A stretch of 64,000 nt of DNA from positions 124,001-188,000 of the forward strand of contig JAPFBL010000572.1 in NCBI GenBank assembly GCA_026182355.1. The letters are read 5' to 3'. A program made the translations under genes and the position numbers. Shown piece by piece: positions 11,765 through 24,308 of the stretch. Position 1 is the first letter of the stretch; each line of letters begins with the position of its first letter. The stretch comes from Hermatobates lingyangjiaoensis (lineage: Eukaryota > Arthropoda > Insecta > Hemiptera > Hermatobatidae). The notes below the pieces were generated by a model, which saw only the letters and a list, made by a program, of their open reading frames with translations, was not told the origin of the DNA and did no database searches.

Positions 11765-11984
11765 ATATATATATATAAACTGTGATACGTAGACAGAAAC
11801 ATAACAAAGACTCACTTTAAATATTTCGACCATAATGGCGGTCATCCTCAGGAGAAGAAGTGAATAGACGGAGGGAGGACAGTCAACTAAAGAACTCACT
11901 GAGTGAGGGCTAAAGCAGTGCTGCCGCAAAGGAGAAAAATAAAAAAGGAACTAGGGAGTCGAGATCAAGAAAAAAACTATATAT
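11765..11984 (-). mobile_element. PLE family C end, single copy
   Basis: Minus-sense end next to (TA)n at 11764-11779. The core at 11824-11851 is intact: CTGAGGA, spacer T, GACC with GGTC as stem II, then GAAATATTT. Downstream in minus sense is the CACTTCTTCTCC side. The open frame 11705-11929 is a chance translation of it. Confidence 0.65.
11824..11851 (-). ncRNA. Hammerhead-like ribozyme core (family C)
   Basis: CUGAGGA, one spacer U, stem II GACC/GGUC with an 8-nt loop, GAAA. After GAAA comes UAUUU, so stem III would be only AUAU. Stem I is weak. Core residues are all present. Confidence 0.5.
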
Positions 11985-12210
11985 ATATAACAGTTCACAT
12001 AAACACGTGATATAACAATCAATAATCAAACCACAATATGAAATGGGAAAGAAATACTAAGACCTTTCAACCGTAACAAGCGGTCTTCGTCAGAGTCAAA
12101 ACCCGAACAGAGTCAGTTGGGTTTTTGACTGTGACGAAAACTGCGTGTAACAGTTGAGAGATTTTAGTATTTTTATTCCAATTTTTATTGTGGTTTGATC
12201 ATATATATAT
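11985..12210. mobile_element. PLE family A head-to-head pair
   Basis: Left arm in minus sense 11990-12115, right arm in plus sense 12118-12205, flanked by (TA)n at both ends (about 11979-11988 and 12200-12217). The minus core at 12065-12093 keeps CTGACGA, spacer A, GACCG/CGGTT, GAAA, then GGTCTTAG. The plus core is degraded (GTGACGA at about 12131). Confidence 0.75.
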
Positions 12211-12500
12211 ATATATCAATATAGAAAAAGTAACATAGAGAAATCAAAAGAACACACTTACAGTCTCTAATTTTCTGTTTGAACCGTCTTCAGGAGAGAT
12301 AAGAGAGGGAAACCAAGCGCACTGGTCCAGAGACGGTTGGAGACCCTCCAAGACGGTCTCCAACCGTCTCTGGACCAGTGCGCTTGGTTTCCCTCTCTTC
12401 TCTCCTGAAGGCGGTTCAAACCAAAAATTAGAGACTGTAAGTGTGTTCTTTTGATTTCTCTATGCTCCTTTTTCTATATTCTATATATTTGTCCGTTTTG
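12211..12500. mobile_element. PLE family B head-to-head pair
   Basis: Arms at about 12222-12345 (minus sense) and 12348-12480 (plus sense) are near-perfect complements around CCAAGCGCACTGGTCCAGAG and GAGACCCTCCAAGACGGTCTC, so the centre is a long uninterrupted palindrome. Cores: minus 12272-12293 (CTGAAGA…GAAA with AACC changed to AAAC), plus 12405-12425 (CTGAAGG, GAAA lost). Confidence 0.75.
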
Positions 12501-13304
12501 GATCGTATTTCCAACGAAAAAGTATATATATATATATAAATGTAAAATGTTTTTTTTGGGAAATCACGCTTAATAATGTATCAATTAATGTATTAGTTTT
12601 TCCAATATTATGAAAATTTTCGAACGAAAAGCCACCTACTAAATCAAAGTAATTTGTACTCTTTATTCACAATTATAAACTCCTAAAACAATTCGTTCAA
12701 TAAATGAAATGTTATTAAACAACCTGTGATTTTCTTTAAATCTATCAGTTTATGGAAGCAGACAAACCTTTACGAAACTCTACAAACAGAAATCATTGTT
12801 TGAAAAAGAAAATTACACCCTTTGTTTATAGAGAAAATAAAGGTTTGTTTATAGAGATATATACTTTGTAAAGAAAAAAATAAAGTTTTTTTTTAAATAA
12901 TTTTCAAGTGTAACGCAATAATTTATGTGATTGACTTGACAATTACAATGCATGTATACGTTATAAAATGTTATTGAGTGCCTAAAGTATATTTTAATAT
13001 TAACCTAAGTTTAGTTTTAATATTTATTTATAATTATTTGGTATTGCTGTTTTAGTTTTCCAATATTTGAACCAAGAGTAACAACTAATTGTAGAAATAA
13101 TGGTCCAGTTGAATGAAATAAAAGTTGTTTCAAATGTCAATAAAATCTATTAACAGTTTTTGAGCAATAAAAAAAATAGTAGATGAGATAACTGTAAGGT
13201 ATGATATTATAGGGTATGAATAAAAATCTGCCGTTAAGTTCTGGTGCTGTTAATACACTTCATAAGGGTGATAGTAACTGTCAAAAGAGATAGATGATTG
13301 AGAT
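12501..13304. other. 3' flank of the F-box/LRR gene
   Basis: (TA)n at 12523-12538, then AT-rich sequence downstream of the minus-strand stop at 13305. No AATAAA in the correct orientation stands out close to the stop. TTTATT (minus AATAAA) occurs near 13022-13030. Confidence 0.4.
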
Positions 13305-14206
13305 CTAGTGGTATTTGTTAGTACAAATATTGGTTAATTTGAAAGAGTGGCTGAATGAAACCTGATTGGCAAAGCAGATTGTGTTGATTAGTTGGACACG
13401 ATTGTAGGCACACGACTGGCTGGAGAAAGGCCGATGGAAATGAAGTGAAAGACTTCTTAGCGAGCTACTGCTTTGCAATAAAGGCAGCAACGAATGAAAG
13501 TTACTTGGACTTTGAGACACGTGTAAATGAAGAGAGGCAACGTTATTTATAGTAGAAGGAATAACGTCAGATTCAAGATACTTGAGGCTATCTGGAAGAT
13601 AAGTAAATCCAATGTGTGTAACCCCTGAGCAATTTCTTATAGACAACTTTTTTAAACTTTTAAATCCCTTGTTAAAACTCTTGGCCCATCCTTCTTCAGT
13701 AATCGTATTGGCTCCAGATATTCTAAGTTCTTCAAGCTTTTCCAATTTGCTAAGTAAATAGATATGTTCATGGCTAAAATAATCAGCTTCATATAAACGT
13801 AATGTAACCAATCCATCAGATATCATTGAACCATAATAACTTTTCTTCAAGCCTTTGCACCAAGCTGTTACTTCATCAAAACCTTGAAACCGTACATATT
13901 CATTCCAATCCTCGCGGAAATAAATCTCTAACTTTTTTTCTTCTTTTAAAACAAAACAAGAAAACAAATCCCTTCCGTTTGCTAAAAACTCCTTGACATC
14001 TATGTTTGTTTTCTTATCTTCAAACATGAACAGTCTTATATCTTCAGGAATATTTTCCAACAAACAAATAGCATTATCCTTGTTTAGCTCAATGTTTTCT
14101 AAATACAAACATTTGATCGAACCAGTAGAAAGCTCTAATATATATTTGAGCCAATTATTAGAAACCTGGGTAGAATTGTCATATCCTATATGTATCTCTG
14201 AGACTC
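13305..14206 (-). CDS. F-box/LRR protein, terminal exon (leucine-rich repeats)
   Basis: Largest host-like coding block in the window: about 300 codons on the minus strand ending with a stop at 13305-13307. It opens after a good acceptor (TTCTTATTTCAG, AG at 14208-14207). Leucine-rich-repeat signatures run through it: IKCLYLENIELNKDNAICLL, VTLRLYEADYFSHEHIYLL, LEKLEELRISGANTITEEGW, LKKLSIRNCSGVTHIGFTYL, LRSLSLHFHRPF. The irregular LxxLxLxxC/N spacing is that of F-box LRR (FBXL-like) receptors, which present substrates to SCF ubiquitin ligases. The exon starts in phase 1, and the two bases GA complete the codon begun by the last G of the exon at 38129-38300, giving LLQ-G-VSEIHIG. The apparent first methionine (14223-14225) lies in the intron. 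The C-terminus (TNICTNKYH) is short after the last repeat. The assignment to FBXL rests on joining with the F-box exons. Confidence 0.75.
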
Positions 14207-14927
14207 CTGAAATAAGAAAAAACATAAGTTAGAAAGAGTACAGAAAATAATTATTGACAATAACCTTACTACAGAGAACAGAATGAAAAATAAAATATTC
14301 TTTAATATATTATAGTAAAAACCATTGAATATTACCAAGAATAAAAGTATTTATTTTGAACCATAATTTGTAAGGTTTACGTTTTTGTAAGTTTACTAAG
14401 GTAAAAAAATGTAGGTGATTATAAGAAAATATCAATTTTTTAAAATTTTGAAGGTCAACACGACCACACGTTTCTCATTTAAATGTTGGAAGTAAGAGTA
14501 ATTTCATTAAATTATTGAATTAAGAGTGCAGTTAGAAAAAAATAACTAGTTGTTTCATATGTTAATTTAATCTATGAACAGTTTTTTTGTGCTGTAAAAA
14601 AATTAATAGAAGAGACAAAATGTAAGGTAGATCACTTCAGTAAGGTAGTTGTGTTACAGAATTTTGTAAAGTAAATAAGAATTTTAAACTTAATAAGAAT
14701 TACAGCTTAGAGAACAACAATTTTCAAAAACAAATGTAATAAGTACAAAATGATAGATAAATAGACAATTAATACAAAAATTAGCGTTGATAACAATGAT
14801 TGCAGGGGTAACAATAACAAATAAGGACAAACAATTTGAAAAATGTTCTCAAGCTATTTTCATGTTGTACAACATTCTACAACAAGTGACTCTTTTGACG
14901 ATCACTGAAACTTCAGTAAGATCTATA

Positions 14928-15432
14928 TTATTAATATAGCAAACCGTCATACCTCGTACTATGATGTTGGAGTGCTTTGTTGGACCTTGTACATCTTCAA
15001 TCGCAACTAACTAACTAACCTACTGAGCTGTTATATAGGGAGTAGGTTTTCTGTCAAGTCCACTGCTATCCTGATATTATTACTTTGATTTTATATAGTT
15101 ATTTTTTATTTTTAGTTTTTAGCTATTATTTAGTTTGATTTTTTTATATTTTCTAACTTCGTCATATTGTCTGTACATATAAATCGATAAAAAAAAAATC
15201 AAACTAGATAATAGCTAAAAACTAAAAATCAAAAATGACTAAATAAAATCAAAGTAATAATATCAGGATAGCAGGGAACATGACGGAAAACCAACCCCTT
15301 TTATAACAGCTCAGTAGGTTAGTTAGTTAGTTGCGATTGAAGATAGACAACGTCCGAAAGCGCTCCAACGACTCCAGCATCATCGCACGAGGTATGACGG
15401 TTTGCCATATTAATAATATAAATCATACTAAC
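14928..15432. mobile_element. PLE family E head-to-head pair, long palindrome
   Basis: Left arm from about 14928, right arm to about 15432. The outer blocks ATTAATATAGCAAACCGTCA and its complement near 15395-15422, the AACTAACTAACCTACTGAGC block near 15006 and its complement near 15310-15330, and the TAGCTATTATTTAGTTTGAT block with complement all match, leaving a spacer at about 15150-15190. The plus copy has a ribozyme-like end: TTGAAGA 15337-15343, GAAAGCGCTCC from 15356. Confidence 0.8.
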
Positions 15433-15471
15433 AACCTCAGTGGTAATAATAATACACATGTATTTTTATTC

Positions 15472-15500
15472 ATTATTATTATTATTATTATTATTATTCA
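15472..15500 (+). repeat. (ATT)n microsatellite
   Basis: Nine or ten ATT units. Confidence 0.95.
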
Positions 15501-16525
15501 ATAAGGTCACTGAAGTTCATAACTCCAATTCTAGTTGTGACGACTTAAATATCTACGAGATGAATGATACATTCTGAGTTCAACCAAAAGAACTGTAAAA
15601 ACGTATAAAGCAAATTTCACTATAATTGTCATTTTTCAAAAAAAAAATCAATTACATATTTATATTGGTTTCTTAATCAATATTTATTAAGGTATAGGTT
15701 TTGTTTTTGGTACTATTTCAAGATCTTTTTTCCTTATTAGATGTTCGTTTGAAGTGGATTAACTCTCAATCCCACAACAATCACTTTCTTATTGTAATCC
15801 TCGTTATATTCTGACCCATTCATTTTGATTGCTGAAATGTCGGATTATATATATAATAGAAACTTTAGATGTAGTAAAATTAGTTCATTTTACAATGACA
15901 TACTATATAATAATTATTAACATCGTTGTAATTATTACAGCCATTGTTAGGTGTAGTAAGAGAATATAAACTATCATTCATCACAAATTTCTCTTCTATT
16001 TCTTCAGTTTCTGAATTTCCATTACCATCAAAGCTAACAATTAGTTTAAATTTTATATTTTTTTTTATTAAATAACAAATGAACGAAACAAAAATTGAAA
16101 CAATATAAAATCGAACTGATATAGCTGGCATAACTGACAAAATAATGTTTTGCATACCTACAAATATCCTATCAAATTTTCCATAACAGGCACGTTCTGA
16201 AACCTGTCGTGGATAGAATAGAAATAGAAATATATAAGGAATGATGTCTATTTAGAAAATATATAGAAAGTAACGTTTACGTGCGATGTATAATATTGTA
16301 CATGGATATCATATATCATAAGTTCAGTTAAATAAGACCATTACTATTGAATCATTAATTAATCTATCAAAGGAAAACTCATAACGTTATAAGAAATATT
16401 TGATGTGAGTTTGTCTATACAACTTTTATTCAAATTGCTACAAATAAACAATCATCAGGAAGTTAAATCAAATTACTTAAATTACTGTCTATGTTCTGGA
16501 GAATAATTAATTGTAATAATAGCTA
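15501..16525. other. No firm feature; possible membrane-type open frame on the minus strand
   Basis: A 91-codon minus frame at 15880-16155 has one hydrophobic stretch (FYIVSIFVSFICYLI) and an Asn/Asp-rich tail. I see no convincing acceptor or donor and no family, so I do not call it a gene. Confidence 0.2.
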
Positions 16526-16860
16526 ACAATATATATATATATATATATTGTAAACAGAAAAACGATCCAGAAGGACAACAAACGTTTCACAATGTATCAC
16601 AAACACAGAACTAAGGAACAAAAACACTTACTGTCTCTAATTTTCGGTTGAACCGAAAAGGAGAGTTGAGAAAGGGATACCAAGCGCACTTGTGAAGCGA
16701 CGGTTTGAGACCCTCCAACTTGGTCTCCAACCGTCGCTTCACTAGTGCGCTTGGTGTCCCTTTCACAACTGTCCTGATGACGGTTCAACCGAAAATTAGA
16801 GACAGTAAGTGTGTTAGTTCCTTAATTCTGTGTTTGTGATTCATCGCGAAACGTATATAC

Positions 16861-16884
<24 letters not shown>
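16526..16884. mobile_element. PLE family B head-to-head pair
   Basis: Between (TA)n at 16530-16549 and 16858-16886. Arms at 16551-16705 (minus) and 16715-16858 (plus) pair over AACACAGAACTAAGGAAC, TTACTGTCTCTAATTTTCGG and GGGATACCAAGCGCACT. The plus core 16774-16794 is intact (CTGATGA, C, GGT/ACC, GAAA, ATTA). The minus core has lost the CTGANGA half. The open frame 16597-16788 is a translation of this palindrome. Confidence 0.8.
16774..16812 (+). ncRNA. Hammerhead-like ribozyme core (family B)
   Basis: CUGAUGA 16774-16780, spacer C, short stem II GGU/ACC, GAAA 16791-16794, AAUU self-complementary block, A at the cleavage position, then GAGACAGU. ACUGUC just upstream pairs with GACAGU downstream, giving a 6-bp stem I if a GA is left unpaired. 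Confidence 0.55.
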
Positions 16885-16893
<9 letters not shown>

Positions 16894-17003
16894 TAAGCAG
16901 TGACACATAAACAGAAACACAACAAAGACTCACTTTTCAATATTTCGACCGTAATGGCGGTCGTCCTCAGGAGAAGAAGTGAATTGACGGAGGGACGACA
17001 GTC

Positions 17004-17008
<5 letters not shown>
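16885..17008 (-). mobile_element. PLE family C end, single copy
   Basis: Minus-sense end between two long (TA)n tracts. Core 16943-16970: CTGAGGA, spacer C, GACCG/CGGTC stem II with loop CCATTA, then GAAATATTG. Nearly the same as 11772-11960. The flanking open frames are translations of (TA)n. Confidence 0.7.

Positions 17009-17092
<84 letters not shown>
17006..17092. repeat. (TA)n compound microsatellite with a short (TG)n
   Basis: About 87 bases of TA repeats interrupted by TGTGTGTGTG at about 17056-17066. Confidence 0.95.
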
Positions 17093-17096
<4 letters not shown>

Positions 17097-17109
17097 ATTC
17101 AAAACTGTA

Positions 17110-20100
17110 TGTCCTACTCAATCCAATTAAATATTAATGTTTAATATAATATACAGAGACAAAGCTTTCCTCTTCTTACTCCAGGGGCGGTGGTAGAAAG
17201 GCTCAAGTTAGGTTATTATCTTTGCCAATTCATTGCTTAACAAAGGTACTCCCTTTGTTCTTGCTTATAAATATAATCAAATGAGATGAAATTTATTATC
17301 TGTTATCTATGCATTATTGCGATTAGTTTAAATTCTGTAACAACTTAATCAGGACATCAGAAAACGGTAAGTTATCTCCCATAGAGAAAGGTTTCATGAA
17401 CATTGTAACCATAAAGATCATTTTTACTGAAATTGTTTCCAACTTATTGGTTATTGAACCTCAAGAAATGTAATAATTGTGATTAATATTATGTACGCTG
17501 ATTTCTATTTAATCCGTAAAAAAAATTGTTTCTTTTAAACTATTCTCTCAAAAGTGGAATTGAGCGAATAAATAAGTGCAATAGCAAGTAATTTATAGAG
17601 ATATCTAGACTAAAGTAAATACATATTTCAAAAATTGTTTATTTATCATTAAACTATCTTGAAAAGCAATTCAGATTTAATAACTTATTGAAGCAATTTA
17701 AATTTGTCACTTAGCGGATGGAGAGTACTTATCAATGTTTGCTTATTGTAATTAAAATCAGATATTACAAATAAACCTCTCAGTTTCTAAATTATTTATA
17801 GTTAACTCCCTACCATAGTTTATATTTAAATAAAAGTAATATTCTGTAGCAAAATTATACTAGTAGAAAAAATAAATCTGCAAGAAATAGTAAAGATGAT
17901 AAGAAAGATTTCTGGTTGATGTTTTACCTATTTTTTTAGTGACTCTGGCATAAACTATTTTATATATATAGTTTCATTAGGATTTTACAGTTCTACTGGA
18001 AATAGTTGTTAAACGTAATCTAACAAGAATATAATAGCATTTCATTTTTATTACTTTCAAGTTAAGAACGTACAATTTTTTACATAAACTTCTTACTGTG
18101 GTTGGTATCCTTTAGGTATTTCAAGCTAACAAAATACTGTTTTACTGCTGAAGGAATTCTAAAAACTCTCTTTGACTAACATACTGGTTTTATTTCCAGT
18201 TACAATCAGACCAGCTATAGTCTCAGAGCCTCTGTTTATAGTTGTAGATCGCAATTATTTTTCTATTTAACTTATTTTTCCAAGAAACTTAAGAACAAAC
18301 CTATTATCAGACGGCCAAACATGCCATGGCAAAATTACTCATCGTTTGCCAAAATATCACAAGAATGAGAGTTTCTATGAAGAATATCTATGCGTACACA
18401 TATTTTAAGTAAAAATGTGATATGAGGTAATATTTTTATGAGTTGACCCATAAAGTTGTATAAGTTTAAAGATTTCCTGTTTTCCAGCCGAAAAATCCAA
18501 AGAATTTCTGAACAGGTGCGTCAATCATTAGGTATTGTCAACCAATTCTTCTCTTAATTTTGTATTCGCACATATCACATTTATTTCATACAGTTGGATT
18601 AATGTTCTATAATATTAAATTCCTTAATGCCTGAAATTACGCATTGCATCAAATTAAAAATGCTGTTTTTTATCTTTTAGGTATATGTATACACCTTAAA
18701 CACTCACTAGTTTCTTGCAGATAAATAATAATGAATTGGGGCCAGTTTTATTAAACACTTCAATTAACTTTCGTTTGATTCACTTTTGTGGGCCACATTC
18801 CTGATTGTTCCTGATGTCAATTTTGTCTTGTACATTCAAGAAACTTTCCCGTAATTCGTCACATATATTTTAGTAGTTTTTTAATTCATCCAAAGTAAGA
18901 AACGTCCTATTCTCTTGATATTTTAGATATAGATCAAGTAACTTTTTTTTTTATATTTCCAATATTTTGAATTCAGTTTTAGCATCTTCATAAAGTTTTT
19001 AGTTGACATCTTCTAAATTTCAACATCTGTCGAGAGGCCTTTCAAAATTTTTGCTTTGATTTCATAAACTTTAATTTATCCCTTCTGAATGTGGTTTATA
19101 CTCGTAGTCAACAAAAACGTAGCACTCTCGTTATCTCAGCTCGCTTGGCTGATATTTCACATTACAGTTGTTACAATAGCAAACATACTAAAAGCATGAA
19201 ACAGTCACTACTAGGTGAGTTCAAGACCATAATAAATTATTAATTTAATGAATTTAATAACAATTAATGAAGCAATTGAGGCATATATAACCTTTTAAAG
19301 CATTTAATATAAATTTGTTACGGATCATAAAACGAACACAATAATTACATTGATTAAACATAATAAAAGTGAATGTTTCATCATATTTTTTTCGTACGAT
19401 GTACAACTCTTTTAGGTACCTATTGTTCTCTTAGAATACCTACAGAATCGGAAAAAGGAAGCACGGTTGCTTTTTTTTACAAAACTTTTTTAAGTAGTGT
19501 CTTTTTTCTTTTATACTGGAAGAATAAATAAACACGTCGTGGTAACTATTAACGGCTAGTCTAAAGCCAGTATATCACATAAGTGTTGAAAGACATGAAT
19601 GATCAGACGCTTTTCTTTAAATGACTTTATCAGGGAAATCTCTGTAACCATCTTACAATACCTTTTCTAGTGAAGCATGATTATATATTTTCAAAAATTT
19701 CCAAATCTCCTATAATTTTGTAGGAATTAATTTAAATTTATTTATCTGAAGCATATACAGATTTTTCTCTACATGAAAATATATCATACCAAATGTCTGG
19801 TTTCACTTGTTTCATTTTGAATTTAGCCCTAAGGAAGACCAGATTTATTGTTTATAAGATTTTTTTTCTACTGTATATACTACATACAAGTTTCTTGTTT
19901 CTTTTCAAACGTTGATCTTTATTCCACATGCTAACAGTATTACATTTACAATATCTTGTCTACTCAAATAGGAGACCATCTAATTTTTGACTGTCTTCTT
20001 TTGGATCACCTTAGACATCTTTTAGGTTAATTAATACTAATTTGAATTAATTAGCCTCAAAAGAAAGTTTTTTTATTACCAAAAATTTAAATAGTCATTT

Positions 20101-20955
20101 CGCGCATAAGTATTATAAAAATTCAACAACTATCGACTAATATAAATATTGACAGTTCTTTCAATTCACTCATCCACAGATAGGGATGCTTTGCTTTCAA
20201 TTTGTATGAAATATTTATGTATAAAATGTATAAAATAGGTAGTGATCTTTGTTTTGATTACTTCCTTAAAGTTAATATTTATGAAATTTTATTGATGTAA
20301 TTCTAAAATATCTTTTACTTCTATATACTCCTAATATGAAATGTGTAAGAGATATCACGTACTCCTTTCAATTATATATATTAAATTTAAGATGAACTTC
20401 TCATAGAAGCGGATTGCTCAACTTGTGTTTCAGATTTTGCTACGAGCACTGATTATTTACAGTAATTGAACATTGTATAAATCTTTAATTAGATTTGGAG
20501 TAAATAATTAACAAATGTTGCTGTATCTACTGGCTTCGGTTTTCCTGAAGGGCACATTTACGAAAGCAAAGGTGATTAATCCACTAAGGGTGCACTATCT
20601 AGGGAGCCGTTAGTATTATTATCTCAAGTGTGCTTACTCAAGTGTTGCTTCTACTCAAACAGACTTGTTACTGGCTTTATGGCAATGTGAACATGACATA
20701 AACCTCATCAAGTGTAAATCAAAATAATTACTCTCTTAATTACAAAAGTTCATCTCTTGGGTTCAACATTAAATTTAGAAGTAATTAGAAAGAAAAAATA
20801 GTTTTTCTTTTCTTTTTAGAACCTTATTACCAAATATACTACCACTTTTAATGCTACCATTCCTATAATTATAGTTAACATCTACCGTAGTTATCCTTCA
20901 TTATGTCACCGTTCTTTTTAACTACCACTGACTCAATCTGGTTTGATTTAATTAT
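17110..20955. other. Intronic stretch, no supported feature
   Basis: AT-rich single-copy-looking sequence. No long frames, hairpins or named repeats found. Confidence 0.4.
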
Positions 20956-20957
20956 CA

Positions 20958-21008
20958 CTATAATTATTATTATTATTATTATTATTATTAATATTATTGT
21001 TATTGTGT
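20958..21008 (+). repeat. (ATT)n microsatellite and target site of a non-LTR insertion
   Basis: About ten ATT units followed by AATATTATTGTTATTGTGT (20990-21008), the left target duplication of the element that follows. Confidence 0.7.
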
Positions 21009-21483
21009 GAGGTTTCACGCAATTTCTGAGCGGACATGGTTACTTCTGCGCCTACCTATGCAAGATAGGGAAGTACCCAACATCCGAGTGCCTGTATCGT
21101 CCAGCGTTAGATGATGTGGAACACACATTCTTTTCTTGTCCCAAATGGAACAGCCAGAGGAGAGACTTGAATACACTGAATATTCTCCCCAGAAACGATC
21201 ATTGAAAAAATGATCCGGAGTTCTGGGGTATGGAATATGGTAGATGGCCTAGTTAGAACGATTTTGACTACGAAAAAGCGATACTTTGAAGATCTAGAAG
21301 AATAAATAATAAGTAAGTATGCCTCACCCAAGGTAAGCTACGACCAAGCCTGAAGTAATGTGGAAAACAGTTCCAGGCTAGGTCCTAGGAGAAAAGGGGG
21401 TGTTTTAGTTGGTAGTCTGGTTTGTGTGGAAGCCCAGCACTATGTGCGTAAATGCATTTCACCTCCTTACCCAAAAAAAAAAG
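21009..21483 (+). mobile_element. 5'-truncated R1-like non-LTR retrotransposon, 3' end
   Basis: The plus frame from 21011 to the TGA at 21203-21205 reads FLSGHGYFCAYLCKIGKYP, then a C-terminal zinc-knuckle-like stretch ending DDVEHTFFSCPKW. GHGxFxxYLxxIGK followed by C-x-H-x4-C near the C-terminus is typical of the R1 clade of arthropod non-LTR elements. One knuckle cysteine seems replaced. About 270 bases of 3' UTR follow and end in a short poly-A at 21472-21482. A similar sequence flanks both sides (AATATTATTGTTATTGTGT at 20990-21008; AATATTATTTTGTGT at 21484-21498), as expected of a target duplication with a small deletion. The copy is truncated to the last ~60 codons. The minus frame 21107-21331 is a shadow. 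Confidence 0.75.
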
Positions 21484-21795
21484 AATATTATTTTGTGTAA
21501 TTGGTGTTTTTAATTTAACATGTACTAGTCAATGTAAACCTAAACATTGTATTGCAAAGGGAATTTAGTTCTAGTGTAAAGAAATATATAAATTCTTATG
21601 TTGATTAAGTGTATCGTCTACCTTTGTTTATAATGTAAATTATTAGATTTAATCATGAAAATGTAATGATCTGAATAATGAGAACATTATACTTTTTAGT
21701 ATTTTTTATCAGATTGTTTCAAATTCAAGTAAAATGCGTTCAGAAGTTTTTGACTTTTCTACAACGAGCTTATATTCTTTTTCTGTTACACTGAG

Positions 21796-22096
21796 CAGGG
21801 GTTCTCAATGGGGGTGAAATTCACCATTAGGGGGCTTTCAGGGGGTGAATTGTGACTACAATAAGTTTATAGAGTAAGGAAAGTATAGGTTTTAACCTCT
21901 TAATTATGAATTTAAAAAAAAATGATTATTTTTTTATTTCTATCAAATGTAATCAGCATTTAATTTGTAAATTTTTATAAAAAACATAATCAATGTAAAG
22001 TTGTAAAATATATATTGGAAAGAAGAGGGGGTGGGAGAATGGCATTGTGGGAAATGGCGAGAGGGTAAACGGGCCATGGAAGGCTGAAAACCCCTG
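21796..22096. mobile_element. hAT-like MITE
   Basis: Starts CAGGGGTTCTCAATGGGGG and ends GGCTGAAAACCCCTG, giving imperfect terminal inverted repeats (CAGGGGTTYTCA) of the hAT type. The interior is AT-rich and non-coding, about 300 bases. I do not see a clean 8-bp target duplication (ACACTGAG against AGTTACAG). Confidence 0.6.
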
Positions 22097-23390
22097 AGTT
22101 ACAGGGTTCAGTACCTTGTAAATTATTCTAAATTGATTTGGTTATTGAGTTGTTTTTTTCTTCATAACATGACATTGAGATTGTGTGCACTTTTCAAACT
22201 GATATAAGGTACTCCAATCTCTGTGTTTGATCAGGTACAAATCATCTCACGATGGTGTAAAGTAGACATGCAATGCTGGATAGTGTTGCTTAACGACTTT
22301 AACTAAAAACTAGGAAAGACACGTGACAAAAATTGAAAAAAAAAATACATAAAACTCTAAAACTTAGTCTTTCATTTACACCAATAAGAAAAGAATTATA
22401 TCAACTAAAAATGAGACAGTAAATAACACCTTCCTATTTACTAAAAGACGATTGAAAATACTGGTTTTCCTCTCGTTCCTTCTTTAGGCAAACGAGGTCC
22501 ACTAATTGTTTATTACGGCTACGATAAGAGGTATACCTATTGCCTTTAGTCACGGAACAGGTAATGGTTGCTCCAATTAGAACATTAATTTACCCACTCG
22601 ACTGAATAGCAAGTTTCAGCGAAAAATACTTTTCGTGGAACAGGTCACATTCCAATTATTTAGTAATATCAGCGAGTTTTTGGGCAAAACATAATTCATT
22701 TCAACTTGATGAAACATATGAAATATTGTTCGTTGGTAATTAGCATAAACTAATACCTTTGCTTTATAAAAAAAAAATGTTTTTCGTTATAGAATAAATG
22801 TATGGGGTTAACTGTAAAAACAATGCATTATATATAACAGTGTTATTACATAGCCTAGGGGGTTATATGAAATGATGCTTGGGGGCTCTAACTGGGGAAA
22901 TTCATACAAAATGCAGTAGCTTTTATCTGCTTCTCTCTTCTACCTACGCCCATAATAGATATATCTATACACTCAGAGTAATGAATAACATCCACCCAAT
23001 CTACTAACCTGCCAATGACCTCTCAAATATATCAAATGAAATGAAATAAATACAGACTGCTTTGCTAGCTTCCACTTTTCATTATATTATCAAAATATTC
23101 ACTACCAAATTCCATAGATATGAACAAACCATTTTTTGCCTGCTCACATAACTTAAGCAACATTTGGATTTGATATCAATTGGATGGTGTTCACCCATAA
23201 GTAATATGGTTTTTAGATTGTTGACAAGATTTTCAAACATAAATTGTGTCACAATTTTGTATTCTGTACCTCCTTAGAAGAATTAAACCTTAATTAAAAA
23301 AAAAAATGGTAAATATTTATATTCCTGCCTTTACACTAACATATGACATAGTTATAAAAAGGTTGTAATTATGATACAAATATAATTATT
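22097..23390. other. Intronic stretch, no supported feature
   Basis: No coding, hairpin or named repeat seen. Confidence 0.35.
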
Positions 23391-23394
23391 ATGG

Positions 23395-23532
23395 CTCAAA
23401 GTTTTCTCTGAGGGACAAGACGCTTAAATTTTCTACCTCCTACATCAAGAAATTGAGGACTAAAGTGAGAATTGAACCTTGAATTTACCAGTACAGAGTC
23501 GGACACACATGCCATTGGGCTACTCTGGCCTT
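23395..23532 (-). mobile_element. tRNA-derived SINE, head region
   Basis: In minus sense it starts GGCCAGAGTAGCCCAATGGC (box A) and has GGTTCAATTCTC (box B) about 35 bases on, followed by a short unrelated body. This is the same head type as the copy at 24309. It is a retroposon, not a tRNA gene: no acceptor stem or CCA-side pairing. Confidence 0.65.
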
Positions 23533-24308
23533 TAAAATGACCTTAATGAATTGATATTATATAAAGTCAGGTAAATAAGTTACAATAGTGCATGAAGTTA
23601 TTTCCCTTAACTTCAGACAAACATGTCAATTTGCCGTTGGTAGGAAGTCACACAGGTGACTTCACATGTATTATGTTATGACTTCAATGTTGTGAAGTAT
23701 ACAATTTCAATTGTGTATGTATTCTCAAGGAATACCACAAATGTTAACCATAACACCTGAATACATCTTACACAATAAAGATTATTACTGTAGTATTAAC
23801 ATGTACCAAACTATCTAAAGACACATCGATACTAATCATAAAAGAAAAAGCACTGGCAGGAATTCTATTCATTCTCTTAACTTTGTATACGTTGTTTCCA
23901 ACAATTTTTTAACTTCTAAGTAAAAAGGAAATACAGACATTTTTTGCTTGGTAAATTAAAGTTGTTTCAGTCATAAATCGATAGATTTTCCCAACTTTAT
24001 ATAAAATAGACTTCTAAACTTCTTTTTGTTTAGGCCACCATCATTTTCACCTTAATTTTAAAATATCAAGCACCCATGGATCATCCTTAAAATATCTCTA
24101 CCATTAAATTACAAAGAGATATATTAGTTCGAATGATTAAAGGAAATGCAACAATATCATTAATTTAAATATATTATATAGACAATTATATGTAAGGTGA
24201 GAGAAGAAGAAAAGTCAAGATTAGTTGCGCGGGAACAAAAGAGAAACATGATATGTGCATTTCTCTTACCTTTCCTCTATACTGGTATATAATTTAAATT
24301 AGACTATT

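Noticed and set aside
15880..16155. 91-codon minus frame with one hydrophobic segment
   Set aside because: No convincing splice sites; not needed to connect the F-box exons in phase; AT-rich DNA gives such frames by chance.
16860..17130. Long open frames rich in Ile-Tyr repeats (also at 51190-51438, 53304-53537, 55465-55967, 62093-62314)
   Set aside because: They are translations of (TA)n microsatellites and adjoining PLE ends; only the short N-terminal PLE parts are real.
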